Shown here: piece after piece, positions 1 to 11,996 of the stretch
Numbering within the stretch: the stretch's first letter is position 1
Layout: every line of letters starts with the position of its first letter
DNA from: Purpureocillium takamizusanense
Taxonomy: Eukaryota > Ascomycota > Sordariomycetes > Hypocreales > Ophiocordycipitaceae
Direction of reading: 5' to 3'
Length of the DNA: 64,000 nucleotides
NCBI RefSeq assembly: GCF_022605165.1
Contig: NC_063069.1
Location: 2,480,001-2,544,000, forward strand
Translations under genes and position numbers: made by a program
Notes under the pieces: model-generated
Told to the model about the DNA's origin: nothing
Seen by the model: the letters and a program-made list of their open reading frames with translations, nothing else
The model's database searches: none

Positions 1-3000
1 ACGGCAGTCAAACGCACGCCGCGAATCATCTCCATAGCAGGTACTGGACTGTACCTCGTCAACACGCATGTACTTTGTACATTCGTACTACCGATCAACG
101 CAAATGCCACGGAGTTGGCTCAAACGAAAGAAAAAAAAAAGTCTTCTTCTGCCGCGTTCCCCCCCAACCCCCCCTCCCAGGACAACGGCCGTTATGCAGA
201 GGCCGCCAACAGCAGAGGAGCGACATGCCTTGGAATCGTTGTCCGGTTGGGTGACGCCCCCCTCTGCTCCTTTCTTTTCAAGGCCCGCGTCCTCGTTTGT
301 CTCACAGTGCACTGACGGACGGGGCGGCGGAACGTTCCCTGGCGACCCTCGGACCACCAGCTCGCTCGCTCGCTCTTGTTCTCTCAGCTCCGCGACATCG
401 CCGACGGGCTGACAGCTGGGTATGCTTGTACCTGGGCTAGCTACCAAGTAGTACTAGTGGTAGCTTCTCCAAGGAGCCGGCTGTGGCGGAGGGACGAAAT
501 CTTGGAAGAGCGGATCGGTCCGAGTTTCGCCAGCTACGAAGATGTCGTCGTTCTCGTCGTCGTCGTCGTCGCCGCCGCCGCTGCCGCCGCCGCTCCCGCG
601 CGACATTGTCAACAGAGAGAGACGCCGGCGCAACGGGTTCGGCCGCCACGTCGAAAGCGTTCGCTGAAGAATTGGTGCGGCGTGCGTGCATGCTTGCTAC
701 TACGGGGCAACTAGAGGGGCGAAGGCCCCAGAACCAGAGGTCAGGTATCGTCGTGACTTGACGGTACGTACACGTTTTTTATCATTTGTGCAGTGTGCAG
801 AGTACCCCGTCGGCTCTCCTCTCGCTCTCTCTCTCTCTCTCTCCCCGTGTCTGCTCTGCTCCATCATAATGTCGCGGCCAGCTTGGCGACAGAGCCAACG
901 GGCGCCATGCCCACCGCGAGGCATGAAACGCCCACATCCCACCGCGGCAATAGCCCCGGCGAGCCGAAGCAAAAGGGCTCGCCTCGCAGGGATAATCCAG
1001 AGACACGGCGGCCTGAAGCTGCGCTGCTGCTGCTGCTGCCGGCCACGGTTCGGTCAAAGGCATAACTAAACCCTCCCCCGTCGGCCGTCCTTCTGGCCAT
1101 GTCCAACACCATTCCTCGCCATGTCTCTCTCTCCTTCTCTGCCCGTCCGGGGGCCTGGATGCCCCCCCCCCCGGCCCCCCGGCTCGGCCATGACCTCACC
1201 AGTAGGCGCCGGCCCTGTATTGCTTGCTTCGCCTGTGGCAGCATTGTGATGAAGCATGGCCCCCGGGCTGACCTTCTTTTTTCACAAAAAACATGGACGC
1301 GTTTGCTGCCCCCTTGCCTCTGCCCGCTGCTGCTTGCTTATACGACCGGATCCCCGATACGACACGGCGCTAGACGAGATGGAACTGACGCCGACGGCAA
1401 AGCTCCCCCCGGCACGCTCAGCGGCAGCACCCACGTTCGGACGTCGTCACGGGTGATAATGGCACGACCTGCTGCCTCCCATTGTGCCGGGGTTCATTCA
1501 ACTGGACCCCTTGTTGATGAGACCAGCACACCGCGTTCCGGGGAGCGGGTAGCCATACCCTCGTTCCCGGTGTGTCCGCTAGCAACGAGGCTAGTGCCCA
1601 AGGCCCGCCTTCCCCCCTGGTCCGCTCGTTGCTCCTCGTCATTGATGTTGTGTGTTGGAGCTCGTCCCCAGGCATGCTCTCTCGTCCCCCGCGTGTTGCT
1701 TTGCTTTGGGGAGGCTGGAGCCGAGCCCTGTCCGCATTCCGTTGTTCGTTTTTATCTTCTCCCGCCGCGAATGGTGATGCTCTGAACGTAGTGGCGACAC
1801 CTGGCGGGCAATCGACGCTCTTGGCCGTGAGCGGAGAGCACAGCGCTTATTAGGCATCCGGGCACCAACGCGCTCCGCTCCCCGACCGACCAGCTCCCAT
1901 CGTCAGCGTCAAAGCGGCGCGACGGGCCTTGCGGTGGATCCCAAGGGTCTTGCCGCTGAATAGTCCGTAACTTTAGTTCTGCCGCCGGCTTCCCCCCCAC
2001 CGATCGTCTGTGCCGGGAGGAGCAGGGGCAAAGGGGTATGAAGTTTTGCAACGACATCATCCGGGTCGCTACATTGAGGTAATCGGGAAGACCCTGAGGA
2101 GAGAGAGACTCGTCTCGTCTGTTGCTTGATGCGAGTCAGCGAGGAATGTGTCTTGTGTTTCACGACCAGGCGAGACCCTGTCGACTAGACCCGTTTTCCC
2201 ATGACATCGACGACGACGTGGCGGCCCATCCATCGTCTTTCTTGTCATGCTTGTCTCTTCACTCTGGTCTCAGATGATATGTACATGCAGCAACAGGTGC
2301 CAAAGGGCCCTCGCGAACCCGTGGACGCACGCACGAGCCCGACACGCGCTGGCTGGAGGGGAGCCGAGAACTTCCTCACCGTAGGGAAAACTGCATGCTC
2401 ACCGACAACATGTGTCTCTCGCCGGCGGTGGGGCACTTGCACGCCGCTCGGGGGCATATCGTCACTTGGCAATGTGCGGGGACGATGCGGGCTTCCGCCG
2501 CCAGGTGCGGGCTTTACATGCCATCAAGCTCTTTGGAGTGGTTCTCGACGGTGAATTTTGCCAGGAAAAGAACCGTCGATGCTTGCTTGATCCAAGGCTT
2601 GACTGTCACAAGGGCTTCGCTGATGCCCGGCGTGGCGGACATGGCATAGTGATAAGGCTCTGGCACGTCGCCTACCCACGATAGCTGTCGTGAATTCTGA
2701 ATAGACACAGTATGACGCTCCGAGAGCCCGATGATACCTGCTTGCCATGAAGGCCACTTGAATTGTTGTCACCTCGACCTCGCGGTTGGGCCACCGAAGC
2801 TATCATCGCTACATACCCTGCACCGGCGATGGCTCATCGATATCTCACTTCAGCGAAGCGCCCAAAACGCGCCATGGCTGGCATAATGAAGAGCCGGGCG
2901 TTTTGAAAGGAGAAAAAGTCTCCGTGCATATATTGCTCCAATGAACAGGGCAGGCTAGTTGCCGTGGAAGCTGGTGCAGCTGGCTCTATCCCGCCCGGTG

Positions 3001-3578
3001 AGTTGCGAAGTTGCGTTACAAGCGCACAGTCTGGCTGAGGGAGCTCAAACTGCGATTAAGATACCTAGTAGAAGCTCCGGCACTTATGATACTGCTTCTC
3101 GAGAGCCAATATAGTGACTGTATCAAGGGCCATGCAAGCACTTCGTCGAGTGCCGCCGGGGGGTTTGTGCGTTTGCAATGCTTAAGCAGGTGCGCGGCTC
3201 AGTGCCTCCTGCCTCACGCGCGCGCGCACGAACGAGTGCAGCAACGTCGGATGAAATCTGCCTTGTTCAAACATCACCTCGCCTCTTCGCCTGCACCACA
3301 TTGGTTTATTTCTTCTCCCTCACTCTCATATAGCCCTCTCATCCGCGCCCGACTTAGAATCCCCCGGCACTGCTTCTCACACAGTCAACCAGCCTCCTCG
3401 TCTGCCCACTCGAACTCTATCAGAACCCAGCAGTCGTGCACTTAAAGCTTCGAGGCCGCTTGACCTGCAACACTCTCGAAACAGACCAGAGACATCACTG
3501 CGGACGACCTCTCGTGGCAGCAGCGCGATTGACAGCTTCGTCTCGTTGAGCCTGTCGCCTGGAGCCGCAAGAGTAAAA
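1..3578. other. Intergenic, no supported gene
   Basis: This stretch holds short, mutually overlapping open frames of low-complexity composition (Arg/Ser/Pro-rich translations) on both strands and no recognisable domain. Microsatellite-like pieces include a GTC/GCC run near 545-590, a CT run near 820-845 and CTG near 1021-1040. The last few hundred bases (about 3200-3578) are C/T-rich and probably contain the promoter and 5' leader of the Stc1-domain gene. A 90-codon plus-strand frame at 2412-2684 resembles nothing I know. Confidence 0.6.
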
Positions 3579-5050
3579 ATGGCTGGCCCAAAATCGGAGT
3601 CAAGCGCCAAAACGTGAGTGCACAGAGCTTCTCGCATAGCGAAATTTCTGCCCGAGATGCAGGCTATGGCTCGAGAGCGTTACTGACGGCGCGCAGGGGC
3701 ATGACGTACTCTCACGGTGCCAGGTGAATTTCCAGGAAGTTTCCCGCATCAAACCCCCCAGCTCTGACAGAGTCCAGGTTCAAGTGCAAGGTCGGAGGCG
3801 AGTGGCGACCCATCACCGAGTTTTCCAAGAATCAGAGAAAGCTCATCGAGCACCAAATCGGACGAGGCGGCCGCGTTGACACCACCAACTCGGGCATGAC
3901 TTGTCGCCACCACACCTCATCCACGGTTCGCGAGCTCCGTTGCGAGCTTTGCCAGCTTATCAAGCCCGAAGATGAGTTTAGCACCAACAGCAAGAAGAGC
4001 GAGGACAACGTGAGTCGTTCGCCTTGACCGAGATAGCCGTCAGCCCTGACATGTGTGCAGCTCTGTCGACGATGCGTTGCATGGGGCGAAACTCAGGAGC
4101 CCGAGGTCACCCCGTTTGCCCTTGAAACGGGACATATCTCGGTTGAGGAAGACAAGAAGGAGGTCTGGAGAAAGGGTTACTGGGACAGCTCGGACTTCTT
4201 CATTGGCGCCAATCCGCAGGTAAGCCTAGGCGTTTGTGGCGAGGCGGAGGGCGACGACTAATGGATGCAGGCGCCGCTCTTGGATATGGACACACTCGGC
4301 CTTAGCCACCTCAGCAAGGAGGAAATGGAGAGAGCACGATCTGCCATTATGCGCAAAGCAAACCAGGGCCAGATCGGGGTACACGGTCGCGACACGCCCG
4401 CCGATTCCAACTCGGCCACCCCGTCCAGGGTGCGATCCCAGGCCGCGGCTTTGCCGCCCCATCTCGATCGAGCCCGAGGCACGGGTGCCACGAACACCGA
4501 GATGGATGGCGCATCTGTAAAGACAGCTGGCAGCCGAGCTCCTTCGAACGACACAGCGCAGAATTCTCAGGCCGCGCCTCTTGCCTGCAACATCCCGCCG
4601 CACCTTCGGAGTCGAATCAACCCGGCCCCGTCCACGGCCGCGCCCTCAGTCTCGGGTGGCCAGCCCGCCAGCACTGTCTCGACTGCTACGACGGTGAGAG
4701 ACGAGAGGCAGCGGAAACAGGAAGCCAATCAGATGGTGTTCAACGCCTGGGGTCCGGACGGCCGACGGCGCACTGCTGTGAAGAACCCAACGGTCGCGTC
4801 GACGATGGATCAGAATTCTGTGGCTAACGGCGCTCCTGAGCTCGACGACGACGACAACGACGGCTGGCAAGTCGCGACTGGCGGCAAGGGAAACCGCGGC
4901 AAGGGTAACTGGCATAAGGCGCCGCGGATGCCTCAGTCGGAAATGGGCACCAAGACGAGGTTCCCGCACATCAGCGCCCGCCACGTCGACCCAAAGGTGG
5001 ACGAGCAGCTTCGTGCTAAGTATTGCCACTCGGACGACTCGGATTACTGA
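3579..5050 (+). CDS. Stc1-domain protein (LIM-like zinc-binding)
   Basis: Predicted as join(3579..3613, 3736..4009, 4061..4219, 4271..5050), 415 aa. The N-terminal ~120 residues match the Stc1 domain: an FKCKVGGEW start followed by a FSKNQRKL block, then a TCRHH element, a CELC pair with a KPEDEFS block, and a CRRC pair just after the second intron. In fission yeast Stc1 is a LIM-like protein that bridges the RNAi Argonaute complex to the CLRC histone H3K9 methyltransferase; the role of Stc1-domain proteins in moulds is largely untested. The rest is probably disordered, with an acidic DDDDNDGW patch and basic Gly/Lys stretch near the C-terminus. The first zinc site shows only one Cys (CKVG instead of CxxC), which I believe is common in mould members. 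The first intron (122 nt) is the least certain border; the other three have GTGAGT or GTAAGC donors. A Dicer-like gene lies 29 kb downstream. Confidence 0.85.
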
Positions 5051-6432
5051 GCGGGAGTCGCTCAACCCATGGGAGCCGTGGGGAGTAAAGTGGCCAATGT
5101 GGCGATGGTAACCTAGTTGGCGTGCTTGTGCCGTGGGACACGGGACTGGCGTTGAAAGGAGAGCGAGCGAGCACGCAGGCGAACAAGGCGATAGAGCATG
5201 ATCTGGGGGGGTTTGCACCTGGGGCGAAAATTGGCGTGCGTAGGAAGAAACGTCGCGGTGAGACATGCATCTCACTCAGTCGTTTGACATGGACTGACTG
5301 ACAACTACTTCGTACAGTCAGACAACTACAGTCACTAGCTTAGCTGATTAGGCAACCAAGTCTGCATTCAAAACATTTGATTCATTTTGGGCACAACCCG
5401 ACGGGACGAGCCCGTAAGGCTGCGCCATCTACCCACGGTCGGCTACATAGAACCAACCTATATCTCTCGCAGGCCGCAAAAAGGAGGGCAACCCCGCCTC
5501 CCAACGCCCGCTGCTGGTGGATGCTCAAGGCTCCATCAAGGCTGCTTGCCCTGCCCTGTCCTGCCCGGCTCCGCGGCTCGTCTGACTGACCGACTCCCGC
5601 AGCAGCTTCTGTTACAGTACATTGGGCGCCCAAACGACTCCTTGCGCCGCGCACATGTCGTCTTTCTTGGTATACTCTGGCGCCCGCGCATGTGCTGTTT
5701 GCCCTGGTAGTCGCCCATCTCGTTATGCGTGCGTGCGTGTGTATGTGTGCATGCATGGGTTCGTGCAAGATCCGGTCAATGGGGGTTTGACCCGCAGTAG
5801 TAGCAAGGACTCGCAAACCCCTTGCTCGCCATCGGAGCCATGTCCGCTCTCGTATTTCCGGCTGCCTTTCCGTCTCGATCCTTCTGCAGAGCCGCGCGCC
5901 GCGTTTTCCGGCGGCCTTTCAACTGCACCCAGCAAGAGAGGGCTGTGCGTATATCCTCTTTCGCTGGCTTGGGCTGTCAGAGACGGGTGTCTATCGTCCA
6001 CGAGGGGTAGATCGCCGCCCCTGAGCTGAACCGCACCCATGACTGCCGTCACTGTCTGGACTATAGTAGTAGATCGGTAGCGGGTATGTGTATGCCGCGT
6101 GAAAATGGAGTTTATATGGTGTGTATGTGTGTATGCCTGTATGCTGCGTGCTACGTGCAGCTTGTTGCACGTGCGCATGCGCATGCGCACGCATGTGCGT
6201 GCATATATGTCGTGTGGCTTTCTGGTTGCTGTTTGCTTCTCATCTGCAATTGTGCCCCCGAGGCTCGTCCTCACAGCTCGCGATCCTCCTTGCGTTCAAA
6301 GAGCTGGCTTGGGGGCGCATTCACCACCGCCTCGGCGTCACCCACCTGTCTCCGCTCCGTCACCTCGCGTTGGAGCTTCAGACGCTTGCGCAGAATCAGG
6401 GATGGGGACCGTGCCCCGGCGGCGTTTAATTG
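5051..6432. other. Intergenic between convergent Stc1-domain and PDK genes
   Basis: This 1.4 kb lies between two convergent stop codons and contains both 3' regions. It carries alternating purine-pyrimidine sequence: TGTGTATG-type repeats near 5728-5756 and 6080-6150, and a GCATGC/GCGCAT palindromic cluster near 6168-6200 that could form Z-DNA or cruciform structure. No coding frame is convincing. Confidence 0.6.
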
Positions 6433-7972
6433 CTATTGGAGGGGCTCCGACGACGAGGACAGGCGGTTGAGGTGCAGGTACACGTCGGTGCCGTATCTGC
6501 GGGGAAAGTCAGTCAGCGAGTCCGCTTGGCGATTGGTTCCTCAACGGGAACGTAGAGGAGGCTCACCCTTCCATGCTTATGAGCTTTAGGTCGCCGCCAA
6601 AGTAGCGCGCGTATAAACGCGATATGGGTAGCCCGTACCCAAAGCCGGCCATTGGGGCCTTGAAATCGCTCTTGTCAAAGTCCGGGTCCAAGTTGGGCGT
6701 CCGGTCGACAGTCGTGTACATGTAGGTCCAGACTAGGGGGATGGCGCTTCTGGGGATGCCGCCGCCCTCGTCCGAGATCTTGATGGTAATGTCCTCCTTG
6801 CCCTCGGCGACAATGACCTTGGTGACGGGAAACTCTTGCTTGTCCATGCCGTGGGTCTCGACGACGGCTCTCAGAGAGTTCTTGAGGGTCTCAAAGAGCA
6901 TGTGAGACAGGTGACCGGGCACGTACATGAAGTCGAGGTTGGGGTTGCAGACGAGCTGGATGCGGGGTGCCTCAAAGAGGCCGTAGTGATCCTCGCAGAC
7001 GAAGCGGGCATTCTCAATGGCCTCCTGGGCGAGGTCCTTGACGTTGGTCTTGGTGCAAATGACGCCGACGTACGTGGGGTCGCGGTGGTGGCTCTGGTCC
7101 GTCAGGGCAATGTGCTGGCCGATGAGCATGCGAATGCCGATGCGCGACATGTAGAAGCGGTCGAGGAAGGACTGGATGCTGCCATCAATCTGCATGCGCT
7201 GGCGGCGGCGCTTGTACTCGAGAATGCCCTGCGCCATGGTGGTGACGACGCCGTCGTGTCGGCGCTTGATCTTGTGCAGCGTCTGCGCGAATTGCTTGTT
7301 GTACAGCTGCAGCTCCGGGGGCCAGTCGCCCGTATCGTCGACGGTGGCAAAGTAGCGCCGCGACAGGGACCGGGCCTTGCCGTTGCCGTTTGTGCCGCCG
7401 TTCTTGGTCAGGCCGCCCCAGCCCGAGGACTCGCCCTCGTCGATGGAGGGATTCGGCGTCGCCTCGGAGAGCTGTTGCAGGATGCCACGGCCGGCGTGCT
7501 TGGTGGGCTTCATCAAGCGGTCGCGGACGTCTCTGCTGAGATCGGGTCTCGGCAGCTGTGTGATTTCCTATGCGGGCGGAAAGGGAACCGGTCAGTCATC
7601 GCGCGAGCGCGCGCGAGCGAATTGCAGCGGGGAAGGTTGCCGGCGTCGCGTACCTCAAACGACTGGGCGTACCAGTCCTTGACCTTTTGTACCGAGGGCA
7701 TGTCGTTGAGGCCGTCGGGCAGGTCCTCGAGCTCCTGGACGCGGTGGGCGAGGCGAATGGGCAGCTCCTCGGCCAGAAACTGCGAGGCACGGAACAGAGT
7801 GCCTGCGGAGGGTCAGCGCGACGCCGAGACGGGATCAATTGGGACGGAGGCACGCACCTGTCGACGGCTTGTCGCCAAACTGCACCATCTGGCGCAAGCT
7901 CACACCGGTGGCGGGGAACTTGGCATAGTGCCTAATGGTGTCCATGAGCCTCTCGGAGGCTCTCCACGCCAT
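6433..7972 (-). CDS. Mitochondrial pyruvate dehydrogenase kinase
   Basis: Predicted as complement(join(6433..6496, 6567..7567, 7654..7804, 7854..7972)), 444 aa. Protein kinases of this mitochondrial family phosphorylate and inactivate the E1-alpha subunit of the pyruvate dehydrogenase complex. The N-terminal four-helix region begins MAWRASERLMDTIRHYA and includes the MLIGQHIAL segment. The GHKL ATPase region follows: N-box FETLKNSLRAVVE, G1 box ISDEGGGIP and G2 box GFGYGLPISRLYARYFGGD; the last exon supplies the closing beta strand and ends SSSSEPLQ. The domain order and length fit PDK/BCKDK enzymes; PDK is favoured over branched-chain kinase by similarity to fungal PDKs as I remember them. 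The first intron is odd: the strong donor GTGCGT at 7857 would shift frame by 2 nt, so I used the weaker GTGCCT donor four bases later, which adds an Ala-His pair. The final intron splits the GG-A codon. Confidence 0.9.
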
Positions 7973-8706
7973 GGCGGGCGTGGTCTGGGGATGGCGTCTG
8001 ACGGGCGCGTTGCGATGCGATGACCAAGGTCCGTGTTCGTGTCTGTGTCTGTGTCTGCGGGGTGCTGCTGCTTGCGGGAAGAGGGACAACAGAGACGAGT
8101 GGGAAGCGAGGATATCCGGATGACCGATTGGGCCGTGGGAAGAGACTCAAAAGGTCAACCAAGCCAAGGGAGAGAGGGGGAGGACATGGAGGAAGAAAAC
8201 AACAGCAACAAGAACGGAGAGCCAGCCGATGAAAACGCCTAACCGCTCGTCATTGAAGCGACCGAGGAGAAATGTGTTGATCAGCTGGACACGCGAGGTT
8301 CGGGAGATGTCGTGCGCAGAATGTCGTAACCCGCACGCATGTACCGTGCGTGGCCCGGCCGGGGGGGCAGTTGGCCGTCGCGCGGCTTCGGAGAAGGGCG
8401 GGGCGGGCTCTGAGTCAAAACGACGGGCGAGCAATTGGGGGAAGGGGGGGGGGGCCTGCGCGAGCTCCCGGTCACGGCTGGCGCTGGCGACGAAAGCCGA
8501 GGCCCGTGGATGGATGGACGGAGGGAGGCAGGCAGGCAGGCGGAGGGGCGGGAGGGAGGTGGGAGGTGGAGGCGAGATGGTGGGCAGTGGATCGTGCGTG
8601 TTGCTTTCTGCGGTGGGGAGGCGTTTGGCCTGCCGATGATGATTGGCAGCTGATGCCGGGCAGATGGACGGAAGAGAAGTGTACAATATCGAGATGGGAA
8701 AAACGC

Positions 8707-8735
8707 GATGAGATGAGATGAGATGAGATGAGATG
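8707..8735. repeat. GATGA pentanucleotide microsatellite
   Basis: Nearly six perfect tandem copies of a five-base GATGA unit, about 20 bases before a triplet repeat, in the upstream region of the PDK gene. Confidence 0.9.
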
Positions 8736-8753
8736 CAAAGAAAGAAGAGAGAA

Positions 8754-8797
8754 GGACGACGACGACGACGACGACGACGACGATGATGATGATGATG
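8754..8797. repeat. Compound GAC/GAT triplet microsatellite
   Basis: About ten GAC triplets pass directly into about four GAT triplets. It lies in non-coding DNA; the reverse strand would read as Ser/Val/Ile runs. Confidence 0.9.
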
Positions 8798-10255
8798 CTG
8801 GCAAGTAAATGTGCAGCTGAGCGGACAAGCGGGCGGGCGGTCAATCGGGACGGCAATGGACGGCGCAAAGCCGGCTCTCCATGCCTCCGCTAATGGAATG
8901 AATGGAATGGGTTGGACACAGCAACTGGGAGCAGCCCCGATGAAGACCAGGAGTGTCGCGTGGACGCGCTGCACTCTTGGGCCGACAGGCGCTCGGTCCG
9001 TCTCCAGTGGTCGGCCTGGGCTGCAGCAGGTGGTGCTCCGGTTTGAGCTGCCAGCGGGCCTCCAAGGTTCGGCCGTCACCCGATAGTTTGGGCCTTGTCA
9101 CCGCGGCGTCGGCTCGACGGCGGGCTGTGGATGCGCTACCTTACTAAGTAACATTGTGCCTAGGTACAGTGATTGGTATCCGGACACGCTTGACACGTTC
9201 GGCTACTCGCCGCCTTGTGCCACTGCAAACAGAAACTGCACGAACAACGATGCATGGATGCCAAGTCAAGTCAAATCAATCAATCTCGATGACGGGCCGC
9301 TGTCGATGTTTCATCAAGGCAATGCGCGCGGCACGACACGGGGCGGCAGCCAAGGGTGTTGCCCCCCCTTGGACCGGGGGCTCCAGACGTGTTGTGCTCT
9401 GTTCGTAAATAGGATCACTACTACTAACGGAGTAATTATCCATTGCCGTTCCAGATGGTGTTGCAGCGCCGGCAAGGCCCACGATTGTTGCATGTAGGCC
9501 TGCGGGGCAAATGCATGGGAGGCAGGCGCCGTCGACACTCGTCGGTAGGGGTGCTGCTTCAACAACAATAAGCTCTCCCGTGCTACGCGCGCACGTACAT
9601 ACGTGCTACTGTCATGCAGGCGGCGGATAGGGTGCGCTGTGTTTGGGTCGAGGCCCCATGGCGAGCGCATCATCAATGCGTTGTCGATGCTGGCTGGCGG
9701 ACTGGCCCTTTGTCAACTACCAACTTACTAAGTATTATTAACCCAACTACAGTAAGAAGTCTCGGTGCGTCTTCAGCGAATGCAAGCCCTCTCTCCCGCA
9801 TGGGTCCGTCCAGCCAGGGGACACCAGGGCAGGCAGGGGTGCCTGCCATCACTGAAAGCTGGAGCCCCGCCCGCCCCCCGGAGACCAAACTCGTCATGGA
9901 AAACGTGCTGCTGCTCGTGCGTCTCGACTCTTCCCCACACGTTTCTACAACCGACAGGGTTTGCCGCCCGGGGCCAATCATTCACGTGCTGATTTGTCTC
10001 CCCAGCGCTGCTCGACCGCCGCCTAGGTCTTCTTTCATGGGCCGCGACGCGCAACAAGTCAGGGCCATGCATGGCGCGGATGGACGCTTGATGAACTACC
10101 GACCGCCTGCGACTGTGCCCGTGCCGTGCAGACGGCCCGGACCTGGGCTTGTGTCTCCCTCTTTCTGTGGCTCGGAGGCTCGGGTCATCGGAGCCTCTAC
10201 GCTCGTATTCCGGGGCCTGTCCCGACGGCCACCAGGTCTCCCTGCCCTGCCTTGC

Positions 10256-10258
<3 letters not shown>

Positions 10259-10289
<31 letters not shown>
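10259..10289. repeat. TG dinucleotide microsatellite
   Basis: About 15 uninterrupted TG units in intergenic DNA. Confidence 0.95.
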
Positions 10290-10290
<1 letters not shown>

Positions 10291-11224
10291 TCGTTGAACT
10301 TGGTGATGCGCGAGGCGGTCGCGTGCAGTGCTCTGATCCCGTACGTACTTCGTACAACTTGGCACCTTTCTTTGTTCCTTGACCGTCCCGCCACGGGCCA
10401 AGCACACAGAGTGGCTCAGTCAGTGGCTCAGTAGGTACCTTACTTTGTACAGTGACCGACCAACACCGACAGGGAGGACCCGACAGGACCTCATCGAAAC
10501 CTGGACACGCACTGCCCCCCCCCCCCTCCCCCTTTGTTGATCAGTGGGCACACGCACCACCTCATCCCGGGGGGTCAATGGCGACGGGCGCTCAGGCCAG
10601 CGGGCGTGCGTGCTGCACCTCACTGACCTCCAGCGCTGCAGCAGGGCTACCAGAATGCGCTGCAACCGCCCAAACCGGAAGAAACCTGCTGGAGCGGCGG
10701 CAGCCATATCGCGGGGCAGCAGCACGAGGCGGTGCTGGCGCGCGCTGGTTACTAACCTAACCGACCGCCACTCGCCCATCCGCCCGCCGCCGCCGCCGCC
10801 CACGTTCCGCTTTCTCCAGCTGGAGGGAGGCAGTTCAAGTTCAAAGTCGGTGAGGCTCTTCAGCATCCCGTCCCCGGCCACCATCTGCGACAAACACCAA
10901 CGCGCTCGACCGGGGCCCCGGTGAACCCTTTTTTTTTTGTTGGGGGACGAGAGAACCACGAGCAGAGCAGACTGACTCTTTTGTTTTTCCCGGAGCCCGT
11001 CATCGCTATCGAGGCGGGACTCGCTCTCCGCCCCCGATGAACTCGTCAGGCAAAGCTCAATTCGGAGGCGCGCCATCGGCATCCATACCAGCTCCCTCCC
11101 ACCCAGGACGAGCGAGCCGCCAAGAGAGAGCTTCCACCGGACGCTAAAAAAACAAACAGGCGGCAAGCGGCCCGCCGCAGCCCAGAGCTCACCCACACCG
11201 AAGCTCGGTGAGCCAGCTCAGCTC

Positions 11225-11965
11225 ATGAGCTCCCCAACCGCCCCCATGAGCCATCAAGGCGGCCATCATGCCGACCCGGCGTCATCTCCCGTCACCCAGC
11301 GGCGGACGCTACAGCAGCCCCACGGAGAAGCAGAGCCGATGCGTCGCGAGGCTGCGGATCGGTCTAGTCCTCCTCATCCTCCTCCACCGCCGTGCTCCTG
11401 CGACAAGCGCCGCGATGCCTTGAGCCCCCCGACGACCACGATGAGCGACCAACGTCGCCGCCGCGGCGACGCCTGCAGCAGCAGCAACAGCAACGGCAGC
11501 AGCTGGGACAATAGCCCGTCGCACAGTCGGAACAGCTCCTTTGGCCAGCACAGCCGCCGCGGCAGCGACATGAAAGCGTATGTAGCGGGATACCGCGACG
11601 CCGAGGCCGGCGGCGTCACCACGCCGTCACCGCAGCCGCCGGCGTTTCTCTCCAGCCCCAGCGTCGCCTCGAGCCTCGCCTATTCGACCCCGGTGCTCGG
11701 CGGCTTCAGCCCGCTGCGGCGCGAGCTCTCGCGCACGACGACACTCCACGATGACGTCGACATGGATCAGCAGCAGCAGCAGCAGCCACAGTCGCCCGCG
11801 CGCCTCTCGAGGCAGGACCTCGCCAAGCGGCTTAGCCAGCTCGCCCAGCGCCTCAGCTACGACGACGACGGCGGCACAGACAGCCACGTTGACGAGATGA
11901 TGCTCCACGGCCAGCTCGACCAGCTCGAGAAGGCCTTTCTCTCCCACTCGCCACAAAAGCACCAT

Positions 11966-11996
<31 letters not shown>

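Larger units (their letters stand above)
7973..11224. other. Long repeat-rich intergenic region
   Basis: Divergent upstream sequence of the PDK gene (minus) and the coiled-coil gene (plus). It contains GATGA pentamers, GAC/GAT triplets, a TG dinucleotide run and a short poly-C (about 10516-10526). Several long open frames exist only because of this low complexity, for example a 310-codon reverse frame at 8147-9079 made of Ser/Pro/His-rich sequence. The final 300 bases before 11225 are C/A-rich and probably the 5' leader of the next gene. No domain is recognisable. Confidence 0.6.

Noticed and set aside
2412..2684. 90-codon plus-strand frame in the first intergenic region
   Set aside because: A few protein-like pieces but no intron context, domain or leader; not enough to call.
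8700..8800. Tandem repeats considered as a CRISPR array
   Set aside because: Units are 3-5 bases without spacers, and the organism is a fungus.
8147..9079. 310-codon reverse open frame upstream of the PDK gene
   Set aside because: Its translation is Ser/Pro/His low complexity caused by microsatellites, with no domain and overlapping equally open frames on both strands.
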